This document shows, piece by piece, positions 35,783-45,553 of a stretch of DNA of 64,000 bases. Each line of letters begins with the position of its first letter. Within the stretch, counting starts at the first letter, position 1. A program made the position numbers and the translations under genes. The stretch covers positions 8,370,064-8,434,063 of the forward strand of contig OW051468.1 in the NCBI GenBank assembly GCA_932521025.1. Reading direction: 5' to 3'. Under the pieces are notes generated by a model. That model did not search any database, had not been told where the DNA came from, and was given only the letters and a program-made list of their open reading frames with translations. The stretch comes from Oscheius onirici (lineage: Eukaryota; Nematoda; Chromadorea; Rhabditida; Rhabditidae).

Positions 35783-37051
35783 TCACTGCTGCAGTTTTTG
35801 CCACAGCGGCGGCGGAACGTCTTTGCTTCGGCAGAGACCGAGTTCGATCAGTTCATTGACGTGCCGAGTACAGATGCTACTAAGGCGGGGAGGCACTCGG
35901 GAAGGAGGTCGAACCACTCGGACCTGAAGCTTTTTTGTCAGTTTTAAGCATATTTTTACCTCCTTAGTGCTGCCAAAAACGTCGACCACGGCAAAAAGCG
36001 GTTGATCATTCGGAAGACCGTTTCCGAGGTCAGGTGGACACATATCGAAGCCGTTCAAGACAATATGTAACCTGTATTTTTTTAATCATTTTTTCCGCGA
36101 AAACTACCTGGTTTTTCCGAGTTTTCTCTCAAAATAGACACCAATAAGACTGCCCTTTTCCGTCGGAAGAGGCTCAGCTTGGGCATCGACTGGAAGCATG
36201 AATGGACTGACAGAGACCAGAAGGGAAGAATTTTCGAGCTGACTAAAAGAGATTTAAAGATAAAAGTTAAAGTTAAGAGCACCTTGAAGTAGGATGTGAG
36301 GCTGGATTGAGAGTCGTCAAGCCAATTCTCAGATGACCGCTCCAGCCACCTTCGACATTTTCGATCGAGATGAAGAAGTATTCGTTCTCTTGGAGAGGAC
36401 GATCCGAGAAGACCAGGCCCTGAACTTTTTTTTTCGTTAAAACTTTGTGAAACACTGAAAAGTGAGTCTTCAATTTTACCATCGAGGCGATACAGAAAGA
36501 CAGAATGGACGGGTATGATTTTTCCCTCAGTTTTGACTTTTTGAAGAAGAATATCTACGTCTACATTGTGGAAAGAAGCTTTTGAATTTCGGATGGAAAG
36601 TTCATTTTGGTCAAGAAGCGCCCGAGACTGAACTGGAACAGTACAAGGAGCAGCTGTAAGGAGAAAAATATACTGTGTTCGAAAAGGTCATGAAAGTGAA
36701 GAGCAAAGTTGGTTGGTTTGCTGAAAGAAGAGCTCGGTCGACTTCAGAAAGAAACTCGGGGAAGAGAAGAGGTACTTGGCGCTCTGATTCGACGAAATTG
36801 TTCAGTAGAAAATACTGTTTTTTTCTGTTTTCTGTATGTCTTTCGAACTGTGACAGTAAATCTTGAACCCTGTTCCAAGACCTTTTTAAAATAGTAAAAG
36901 CAAAATAAAAGACTACCTTTTCGAAGCTGACTCTCCTCAAAGCCCTCTGTCTCCTATCCAACAGTTCAATGTTTTCGCCATGGAAGGGATGAAACAAGAC
37001 GGGATGACTAGGTCGATGGGCTGTTGAAGTCGATGGCAGTGAAGAATCCAT
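35783..37051 (-). CDS. NEURL2: Neuralized-domain protein, NEURL2-like
   Basis: Five exons: 37051-36917, 36419-36283, 36242-36108, 36071-35960 and 35923-35783, in phase, about 219 residues. It starts MDSSLPSTSTAH. The Neuralized repeat begins FHPFHGENIEL and continues VSFEKGLVFSDRPL, then GGWSGHLRIGLTTLNPAS, LHIVLNGFDM and PLFAVVDVFGSTKEV. The C-terminal segment (LSSICTRHVNELIEL) corresponds to the SOCS-box part of human NEURL2 (Ozz), the substrate adaptor of a cullin-5 ubiquitin ligase in muscle. The middle of the domain is shorter than in human NEURL2. The first intron is 497 nt and appears to hold a small gene on the opposite strand. It is divergent from the exchanger gene, with 249 bp between starts. 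Confidence 0.85.
36505..36908 (+). CDS. Possible nested coiled-coil gene inside the NEURL2-like intron
   Basis: On the plus strand, opposite to the host gene, two exon-like pieces join in phase. The first ends PETELEQYKEQL at about 36656 with a GTAAGG donor; the second begins after GTGAAG near 36703 and reads AKLVGLLKEELGRLQKE, then REEVLGALIRRNC. The heptad pattern is clear. A downstream donor (GTAGAA) and acceptor (GTGACAG at about 36856) would place a TAA stop at once, and AATAAA follows at about 36903. Upstream pieces (EEYLRLHCGKKLLNFGWK) are in frame, but the first exon is unresolved. The minus strand is also open here. No family is recognised. Confidence 0.4.
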
Positions 37052-37300
37052 CAGAAATAGTGCCAAATCTAGAGTTTCGGGAGGTCGGACGCAGACCACA
37101 GAGGGTAAGGATGAGATAGCACGTGAAAACAAGAGGAGCGAGACGGCGAGCCACGTTTAGTAGAACCAGCTGGAGCGCAATTTTTCCATTCATTTCTTGA
37201 AGTTTCTCTCTGAAATATATTACCCTCTGATTGTTCTTTTTCCATCATTTTTAGTCACGTAAAATTCCAGAACGTTCGTAAAAGAATAGTCAGGAATGCG

Positions 37301-39877
37301 ATGCCCCGAAATGGTCTCTTCCTTCTACTGGCTGTCGGCGCGGCCATTCTCAGCACAAGCAGCTGTTTTGACACGGAAGTTGTTCCGAATAAGACCGATG
37401 CTTTAGGGTAAGTTTTTCCTTCATTTTAAACAAAATATGACTCATTTATGAGTCCCACAAAACTCTGCAACTTTACAGTCAATTCTCAAGCTCATGCTCA
37501 CATTTTCCAGCTTTGTGATGTTTAGAAAAGTCGTAGATTTTGAGCTCCTCTACAACTTTGTAGAGCATCGTAAAGCTGAAAAATTGAGTTTTCATCCTTA
37601 AAACAGCGCTGCGAGATTGCTGGGTATAATGGGGACGGTTACAGTATTTTTGAGTCGCTTATAACCGGTAACGAACAAAAAGATATAATTTCCAGAGAAG
37701 TCTTTGATGTAAATTCGTCCAGTCTAGAGCAACATGGTGCCGCTATTATCGGCATCGAGTCACAGGAGAAGAAACGCTCTTTGGTATAATTTCTTTTCCC
37801 TTTTTTTCGAAGACACCATTCAGGCAATTTTCTTTATCCTTTTCGTCATAGTTCTCGCGACGCTAGTTGTACATATTCTCATCATTAGCGGTGTCTACTG
37901 GATTCCTGAGAGTCTGGCCATCGTTATTTTAGGTACTCCTTTAAAATCATTTTTCGAACTCCGCATTCTAGGAGCCATCATTGGCCTCATTCTGAGCTAT
38001 ACGGGCAGAGACTGGAGTGAGATCGAAGCTCTGAGTCCCGACGTCTTTTTCCTCGTCCTCTTGCCGCCGATAATCTTCGAGAACGCATATAATCTGAACA
38101 AGGGCTACTTTTTTTCCAACATCTGGCCAATTTTGGCCTTTGCCATTCTGGGAACCGCCATCTCGGCTTTCGTCATAGGAATCTGGATCTATACGCTTGG
38201 ACAGGTATGAAAAAGAACTTGATTGATTGAACAGAAAACAGGCGGACTTGGTCTTCGAGTTGACTCTACCCGAATGTTTCGCCTTCGCTTCAATGATCTC
38301 AGCTGTCGATCCGGTCGCAACTTTGGCCATCTTCCAGGCCGTTAAAGTTGACGGTCTTTTGTACATGCTCGTCTTCGGGGAGAGTATGCTCAACGACGCC
38401 GTTTCGATCGTCCTTGCAGCGACAGCACTGAGACATGCTCAACCGCCTTACAGCGACTTGTCCGGAGTCGAGGTGCTCTTCAGCGCCTTCACCTCCTTCT
38501 GTTACATGTTCATGTTCTCAGCCATGCTGGGAGTCGCCATCGGGCTCATGAGTGCACTGGTTTGACGAATATTTGTCTCTTCTAACCCTTTACTTCAGCT
38601 CTTCAAACACGTCGATCTGCGAAAGACGCCCTCTTTGGAATTTGCTCTCATGCTCGTCTTTTCCTATATTCCTTACGGATTTGCAGAAGCCTTGGGATTA
38701 TCAGGTACTTTAAATTCCTTTCTTCGATAACTATCTACAGGAATAATGTCCATTCTCTTCTGCGGAATCGCCATGTCGCAGTACACTCAGCAGAACATCA
38801 GTCCAGTCACTCAAATCACCTTTCGACAGACCTTCAGGACCATTTCTTTCGTAGCAGGTTGATTTTACTCCTTTTTTTGTGAAAATGAAATGATTCTAGA
38901 AACTTCTACTTTCGCCTACATCGGAATGGCCTTTTTCACTATCAAGCTCAACTTTCAGCCGGCGTTTGTTGCCTGGACCATTGTGAGTACAGTCGTGAAT
39001 TCAGTCTTAATTAGACCTTTAAAGTTTTCGTTGCGAGACCCGCTGCTTCAATAGAACGTACAAACGGTGAATACTCAGCCAACGGCGAATTTGAAATTGG
39101 CTGCGTATCTAACATTTGCACGATATTAGAGTCTTACAACGAACATTTTAAAGATATCTCAGTATCTTCTGGTCTGACCATAAAGAGTCTTCTTCCAGGT
39201 GCTGTGTGTAGTGAGTCGAGCAGCTAACATCTTCCCACTCAGCTGGCTCGTGAATAAATGCCGAAAACAGGTTCAGATCTCCTGGAAGAATCAGGTCATC
39301 ATGTGGTTCAGCGGTATCTTTTTTTAGCTTTTTGAATAACTAGGATTCTAGGTATGAGAGGAGCCGTCTGCTTCGCTCTGGCTCTGTACACAGACGTGGA
39401 GAAGGAGAAGAAAACTGTTCTTTTGACCACGACGCTGTGTGTCATCTTGTTCACAACGTTGCTACAAGGCGGTACAGCCTTGCCCTTCATCTCGTTCATT
39501 AACAAATGCTATCCGGCTGAGAGGATACGACGGAGACGAAGGAGTGCTAGAAGAAAGGATAAGGGAACTGTTCTTTTGAGCAAAACTCAGGAAATGGTCA
39601 GTTTGAAGAAGTATTCGGCAAAAAATACTCTTTTCAGTCGGTGTTCGGCTCGTCTGACTGGGAACCGTCTCGAAAAAGCACGAGCACTTTTGACACGACT
39701 TCTACTCCCGGTCAACTGATGCGAGCTCTCTTCGTCCGAAAGTTTACAGCGTTGGAACGACAAGAGAACCGAGACAAACTGGCGGCACTGACAAAGAAGG
39801 TCTTGAGAGAGAATAGCGTCAGCGATGAGGACAATCCGATGCCGGTGACGGACAATGCTCCTCTTCTGCCACACTAA
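37301..39877 (+). CDS. nhx-8: Sodium/proton exchanger, NHE8 type
   Basis: Eleven exons: 37301-37407, 37696-37783, 37824-37932, 37972-38204, 38242-38559, 38599-38704, 38741-38857, 38900-38982, 39199-39313, 39352-39596 and 39638-39877, in phase, about 586 residues. It has an N-terminal signal/hydrophobic segment, then about a dozen membrane segments of the CPA1 exchanger fold. Diagnostic motifs are [19 protein letters not shown] (amiloride/transport site), [28 protein letters not shown] (conserved ND transport residues), [13 protein letters not shown] and [15 protein letters not shown]. Length and order match NHE8, which exchanges Na+ for H+ and works in Golgi/endosomal and apical membranes. 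Intron 1 holds a palindromic repeat, and intron 8 holds an inverted repeat shared with the PSAT gene. Confidence 0.94.
37488..37590. repeat. Palindromic repeat, family 1 copy
   Basis: Copy in intron 1 of the exchanger gene. Outer arms CATTTTCCAGCTTTGTGATG / CATCGTAAAGCTGAAAAAT; inner GTCGTAGATTTT / CTCTACAACTTTG. Confidence 0.75.
39040..39130. repeat. Inverted repeat, family 2 copy
   Basis: In intron 8 of the exchanger gene. Arms ACTCAGCCAA and TTGGCTGCGTATCT flank a short loop, with outer GTACAAACG / CATTTGCACG. It shares these arms with the two units at 44020-44300. Confidence 0.65.
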
Positions 39878-39979
39878 AAGCCATGTGATTCGATAATTAT
39901 GGGTATTTTGATTCACTTTTAATTAGAAACCTTGTAAATAATATTCATTTAGTTTAAGAGCTTTATTAAAAAGACTTTA

Positions 39980-40723
39980 TCAAAACTTTGGTTTGCTTGT
40001 TGTTGGAGGCAAGACACAGATGTATGGAATGATTGTGCCCGCTTCGAGACCTCTGGAAAGGAACTTGATTAGTGGTCCTCCGGGAAGAAATCTCAATTTT
40101 ATAGCCCATCAAAGTTGTAGCTCTTGATCTGGTCTACAACTTGCAGTACATTGCAAATTTTGAAAATGCTTTGATCTCAGTGAAAATTCCAATTTCATGT
40201 ATTTTCAGGTATATAAAACTCCAATTCTGCTGAACAACAAAAAGCTGGAAAGCGTTTGTTTGAGCTAGAAAACTAAGTTTTCTACCCGAAGTCTCAAAAT
40301 TTAAAAGGAGGCATAAAGAAAGCTGTCCTTTCGATAAACTCACTCCCAGAGACCGTTGGCTTGTTCAATAGCTGCTCCCGAGAATAGCGCGAGTGCTGGT
40401 ACAGCACTGGGATCCCAATTGGTAAAGGTGACATTTGAGCCATCAGACCAAGTCCAATTTGTATTTCCGACGCGGTAGAGGCCGATCCAAAAAAACGAGC
40501 CAAGATTCTCGCCCAAGTTGACTAGATATGTATTTTCGAAGGCATTGTGAACGGAGGCAATGTTTCCGCCTCTCCCGGTACAGAAGCTGTTCGCATTGTC
40601 AAAGGTGTCCGGTTCGAAGACAGGGAGGTAGCAACTGTCCAGGTTGTAGAAACTGTTCGCTGGACAGGAGACGGAAAATACTGAAGAAAGAAAAGACGAG
40701 AGGAGCAGGCTACGGAAGGACAT
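39980..40723 (-). CDS. Secreted C-type lectin domain protein
   Basis: Two exons: 40723-40344 and 40052-39980, in phase, about 150 residues. It starts MSFRSLLLSSFLSSVFS, a signal peptide, followed at once by the CTLD: CPANSFYNLDSCYL, NANSFCTGRGGNIASVHN, the FFWIGLYR site, WTWSDGSNVTFTNW, and the closing PYICVLPP. The calcium-site EPN/QPD-type motif is not obvious, since SDGSNVTFTNWDPS is followed by a shortened loop, so carbohydrate binding is uncertain. Secreted lectins of this size are abundant in nematodes and are often immune or gut proteins. AATAAA overlaps the region just after the stop. The intron (291 nt) holds a degraded palindromic repeat. It lies 114 nt downstream of the ET-module gene on the same strand. 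Confidence 0.85.
40100..40184. repeat. Palindromic repeat, family 1 copy, shortened
   Basis: In the intron of the lectin gene. Inner arms CAAAGTTGTAGCTC / GTCTACAACTTGCAG, followed by TACATTGC and GAAAATGC. One outer arm is missing. Confidence 0.65.
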
Positions 40724-40837
40724 TGTCTTGAGCAGTTCGATAAGAACAGGCACATTTTATTCAGAGTGATCGAAGTGAACTTGATAGTGGACTGGAACTA
40801 GAATCTAGTTTATAGGGAACATTTATTTTAGTCTCAT

Positions 40838-42584
40838 TTAAATTTCGATTTCTTTTCCCTGTTCATCGTTTCCTCCTCCTCTATTGACTGGTCCCGGGGT
40901 GGTCCAAGCATCGATTTTCTGGAACGACGGCTCAACATCTCCACCATTGCCTGGAAAGTCTTTCAGTTTGAAGAAAGGGTAGAACTTACGGTCATCCTTC
41001 CTCTCGATGTCAAAGTCTCTGAACTTGTCCTCGACTTCCTTCTGACTGAACTTTCTTCCACCGGAGGCAGACGGTCCGGAATTAGTGCCAGAACTAAAGC
41101 TTGACGAATGTTTTTGCTTGTTTAAAGGGACTGGGTAGTGTTTTTTTTACTAATTTGCTTTAGCGCGCAAAATCAGGATACTGTAGCCCGGTTACTGTAT
41201 TCAAGCACTGCCAAGTTCCTTTAAATCTAACCCATAGTTGTAGTCGTAGCTACTTCCTCCTTTATTCTGAACGTTGCTGTTACCGCCACTTCCGTAGTTG
41301 TTATCGTAACCTGATCCTCCTTTGCTAAAAAATACTTTGCCGAACTTTTTAGAGCTACTCACTTGTTGTTATTGTTGTTGTCTCCTCCATAGTTGTAGCC
41401 GGAACCGCCTTGGCTGAAAAAAAAATCTCTCAGTTTCTCTGAATCAAACCAACAAACTTGTTATTGCCTCCACTGTTTCCTCCGGTAATCTGCTGGGGAT
41501 TGCTGCTGAAATTCGTAGTTGATTCCCCCCAAAAATAGGAATTTTTACTCGAAAACGGGATTTCCACCGACATTGCAACGGTCGTAACTGCAGCAGCAAA
41601 TGCTTACAGGAACCATGTCGATGTAGGTCCGCATGCAGCCTTCTCTTGCCAACTGAAAGCTTTGTTGTCTTCTCATTGTCAGAAGGAACGTACCATGCAT
41701 CTCCACTTTGAGCAGCCGGCCTTGACAACGTCGACTACCAAAAGAGCGGAACTCGTCATGTTATAACAGTAGGAGCCAGAAGAGCATTCCTGAAGAAGAC
41801 TGGGATATTGTTTGCGTGTTCAAAGATCTTTTGATATTTTTCAAGAGACCGAGACTCTTCCCGGCCCGAGAAATCACAGAAAAATATAGCAGGGCGTCAG
41901 AGTAAGTCACTTTGAGACGCCATTACAGGGGACAAGGAAAGAACTCGAAACCCGATCTACCACCTAACAGACTGGATGACTCGACTCTGTTTTATCCGTC
42001 TATGGACTATCAGACGGCTCTTTTCTGTTTGAACAGTGTGATCATTTATAACCGTCCGCACTCTAAAAAAGCGTTGAAGTGTTGGACGGTTATAACAAAC
42101 ATCAGACGGCCAAACCACAAAATCACCACTTGTTCTTAGAGAAGACTCTGTACCTCTATGGACTAGACGTTTCTTATTACTTCTTCAATCTGTAAGCAGA
42201 TTGAGGCAGGCCACAGCACCGACATCTTCTGTAACACATTTTCTGAGAATTGTTCTCTTCCTAACTACTCTTACTGTAAATAGTGAAGAAACAGACAAGA
42301 TTTTCTACCACTTGTAGCTTACAGTTAGACCTTACAATTGTCAGTCGAAGCAGTTTATGACTAAGCGTTCGAAATGGGATTTCTGTAAACAATTTGTCTA
42401 TTTTTTAGAATCTTTAGAAACACCAAAACCGATCAGATTACCTCTGTAGAAGTTCCGACATCCTGAGATCTGAGCAGTTTCATTCCCTGAACAAATTTGA
42501 CCTGCTGACAGCTTCTGAACCTACATTATAACAAGTGAGAGCTGTAGCCGCTGTGATAAGCGTACAAAGTAGGATGATTCTCAT
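40838..42584 (-). CDS. Secreted ET-module-like Cys-rich protein with Gly/Asn-rich tail
   Basis: Nine exons: 42584-42525, 42486-42442, 41789-41694, 41652-41549, 41505-41458, 41413-41363, 41324-41232, 41093-40990 and 40950-40838, in phase, about 237 residues. A signal peptide (MRIILLCTLITAATA) precedes a Cys-rich domain of about 80 residues with C-x4-C-Y, GC-x3-RC, GC and a closing CCCSYDRCN. This spacing resembles the nematode ET module, known for secreted proteins of unknown role. Three exons then encode repeats of the type QGGSGYNYGG, KGGSGYDNNYGSGG and KGGSSYDYNYG, followed by a charged C-terminus. Those exons each start and end in the same phase, so they could expand by exon duplication. 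The second intron (652 nt) contains a MITE-like inverted repeat. It lies between PSAT and the lectin on the same strand. Confidence 0.72.
41985..42125. repeat. MITE-like inverted repeat in intron 2 of the ET-module gene
   Basis: Arms TTATAACCGTCC (about 42046) and GGACGGTTATAA (about 42082) flank a short loop. Outer segments ATCAGACGG (about 42008) and CATCAGACGG (about 42101) are direct rather than inverted copies. No coding frame. Confidence 0.55.
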
Positions 42585-42777
42585 AGCTGGAAATTTCTTT
42601 GTCTGGGTTAAAATGGCGAGTAGAGGACACGAAAAGTGGTGGACAGCTGGCAGAGTCTGAGCCGGAGGAGGAAAACACGGAGCACCTGTTGACTTCTTGA
42701 TATATAGTCGGAATCATTAGTACATGTTTATTGGACACCTGTATCTTACAACAACCATTGTTTTCAAAAACATATTT

Positions 42778-44722
42778 TTACTTCTTCGAGACCTGGAATT
42801 CACGCATCCAGGTGGCCAGAGCCTCGGTTTCTTCTTCGGTGACGGCATTGTAGAGCGAGGCCCGGATTCCGCCGACTGATCTGAAAGTTTTTTTTATACG
42901 ATTCCAACAAAGTTTCAAACCTGTGTCCTTTCAAGCTGATCATGTGTCTCTTTTGAGCTCCAGCGAGGAATTCCGCCTCGAGAGCTTCGTCCCCACCGCC
43001 GATTCGGAAGCAAACGTTCATGATCGATCGGTACTTGGGATCGACGACGCATTTGTAGAAGCCATCCGAGTTGTCGATGATTGAGTAGATCAGGTTGCTC
43101 TTGCGGAGGTTACGCTCGTAGATTCCGGTGACACCGCCCTGGAAGAAACGAAAGTAAAAGAGGAAGACGAGACGCTGTACAGAAAGGACCCATCTACTTT
43201 AGATCTATCAAGTCTACTGTGATCAAAGCATTTTCCAGCTTTGTGATGTTCTACAAAGTTATAGAACTGGTCAAATGCTACAACTTTGCAGACACAGCAA
43301 AGCTGGAAAATGGATGCGTGACCTAGAAGACTAAGGTTTCTCCTCGTCGTCTGAAATGAAATGGGATTGGACAAAGAGTTGGCCATTGCACCCAGGAAAA
43401 GTTAAAAGGAAAGAAACTATAAAAAATTGGGCTAACCTGTTCCTTGATCCACTTGAGAACCAAGTTTGTAATATAGATGGAGTAGACTGGAGGCGTATTG
43501 TAGAGACTGTTATTTCCAATCATCTCCTTGTAGCTGAAGACGACGGGACAGATGGCCTGTTCTTTTCCAATCAGATCTTTCCGGACCATGGCGATGGTCA
43601 GACCAGCAGCTCCGAGATTTTTCTGCGTACCTCCAAAGACCACTCCGTGGTTTGTAAAGTCAAAAGGACGAGCGAGGAAATTTGACGAGATGTCAGCAAC
43701 CAAAGGAACACCATGAGGAGTGGCTGGATTCTTCGGGAACTCGATTCCGTGAACTGTCTCGTTGGCACAGTAGTAGATGTAGGCAGCACTAGCATCACAG
43801 TCCCACAAATGTTCGTCCGGGACGGTAGTGTAGGGTTTTGAAGGCGGGAAGACTTTGCGAACTTTTACGTACTTCTCAGCCTCTTGGGCAGCTTTGGAGG
43901 ACCAAGCTCCGGTGATTACGTAGTCGGCGTGATCGTGCTCTCCCTTAAAATCAACGTAGAGCCAGCAGTTATTGAGAAAAGGTAAACCTTTAACATGTTC
44001 GTCGTGAGATCCGTATATCGTGCAAACGTTGGATACTCAGTCTATGTTACACAGCCAAAATTTGGTTTTGGTCTAACAATAAAGTCGGGCTGTCGTCGGC
44101 TGAGTATCCAACGTTTGCACGTTATATGGTCTGTTCAAAAAGATTACCGTAAGATTTTAGCTCTTCCCGTCGAGACCCACTTAGCACGCAAAAATTGCAT
44201 ACTCAGCCAACAAAACCAATACCAACTTTCGCTGCGTATCTTTCAAATTGTTTGGCTGTGTATCCAACTTTTGCGTACTAGATGGGTCTCGATGGGAACA
44301 ACTCAAGTCTTACGGTAATCCCTCTTCTTTTTGAGCAAATCATACGGGTCTCGGAACGAAAATTTGAAAGGTCCACTTTTCTCGGTAGCTATACATAGTA
44401 CCAAAAAGGATACAAACCTTCAGATTCAGTGGTACGGCCGCAAACTGTCCTGTTCCACCTCCCTGCATGAACAGGATCTCAAAATTGTCGGGAACTCCCA
44501 TGATCTCCCTCAACATCGTCTTGGTCTCTTCCAAAACGTTCGCAAATTCTTTCGATCTGTGGGACATTTCTATAAATTAGAACATACTGATACCGAAGCT
44601 TCCAACTCACCGAGAATACTGATTCCAGTGTTCTGAAAGTGAACGAGTTCCTTCTGGGCCTGAATGAGAACATCCTCGGGGATTTTGGCCGGTCCAGCTC
44701 CGAAATTGATCTTCTTCGACAT
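42778..44722 (-). CDS. PSAT1: Phosphoserine aminotransferase
   Basis: Five exons: 44722-44611, 44569-44418, 43943-43437, 43138-42921 and 42880-42778, in phase, about 363 residues. The start [15 protein letters not shown] matches the family N-terminus. Diagnostic parts are [67 protein letters not shown], the PLP-lysine motif [20 protein letters not shown], and [15 protein letters not shown]. This PLP enzyme converts 3-phosphohydroxypyruvate and glutamate to phosphoserine in serine synthesis. Intron 2 (474 nt) contains inverted repeats of family 2, and intron 3 contains a palindromic repeat of family 1. All catalytic residues that I can identify are intact. It is the first gene of a same-strand series with the ET-module and lectin genes. 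Confidence 0.96.
43220..43323. repeat. Palindromic repeat, family 1 copy
   Basis: In intron 3 of PSAT. Outer arms GCATTTTCCAGCTTTGTGATG / AGCAAAGCTGGAAAATG; inner CAAAGTTATAGAA / CTACAACTTTGCAG. Confidence 0.8.
44020..44300. repeat. Two adjacent inverted-repeat units, family 2
   Basis: In intron 2 of PSAT. The first unit has arms CGTGCAAACGTTGGATACTC (about 44026) and GAGTATCCAACGTTTGCACG (about 44101). The second has outer arms GTCGAGACCCAC (about 44169) and GTGGGTCTCGA-like sequence (about 44282), inner ACTCAGCCAAC and TTGGCTGTGTATCCAAC. The first pair is close to perfect over 20 bases. Confidence 0.75.
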
Positions 44723-45553
44723 GTCTGGAATATTCTAATCGGAAAACGGCGGGAAGCGGTCAGTAGACGACCCGAAGAGAGATAAGAAAATGACCATTCA
44801 ATCGGGAAGCGGGGCGGTCTTTCGACCGGATCGCTTTCTGTACCTTGGGCGAAAACGATCTCCCGTCTGTGACGAGGTAAGCGGACTTTGATCAGAAAAC
44901 AGTAGAAGAAAGGAGGTAAAAATCGATACGTCCCCTTACAAAAAACATCATTTTTCTCAGATCAAACATTCGCATGCTATCTTATCGTTAAAAACAGGCC
45001 AAATGACCAGTACTGGCTGGGATCATGCGGTTGGAGAATGAAAGAAAGCAGTTTTCGAAGGGCGGTGCATTCGCACCCCAAATGACCGAACGGCTAGTAA
45101 AGAGAGATTATGGCGGTCGACTATATCGGGCAGATCTTGATCGGCATCTTTATATGGCAAGGTCTTTAGGCAAAGTTTCGGTTTGTCACGTTGGCAAACT
45201 GAATGTGAGAAAAGTCACGTAGGAAAACATGATGCAAGATGACCTGGACTTACTGTATTCGACAGTTTTGTAAAATGTTTCGATAGGTCAGGTATATCTC
45301 AAGATTTTGGTCTTCAGACCACCTTGAAATTGAAGCATAAAGCGCTGTCTTGAATGAGAACATAGATTGCTGACTAACTCGCCATTTTTGGAGAAATGCT
45401 GTCAACAAAAACAACTCCAGTCACGTGAAAAGGGAAAAGAGGGCTAGTCCAGTTAAATACTGGATTCAGGTGCATTTTCCTCGGAAACTGAAAACAAAAT
45501 TTACAAAACGTTCGCTATTTATTTTGTCTTCTTAGGGTTCTTCGTATTCTGTG
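44723..45553. other. Upstream region of PSAT
   Basis: About 830 bp between the PSAT start and the long-TIR element. It should contain the PSAT promoter. Short plus-strand open frames are present without splice context. I see nothing else. Confidence 0.3.

Noticed and set aside
37052-37210. Minus-strand frame with a signal-peptide-like start upstream of the NEURL2-like ATG
   Set aside because: The frame conflicts with the Neuralized frame and ends in a stop; it overlaps the divergent promoter, so it was left as chance.
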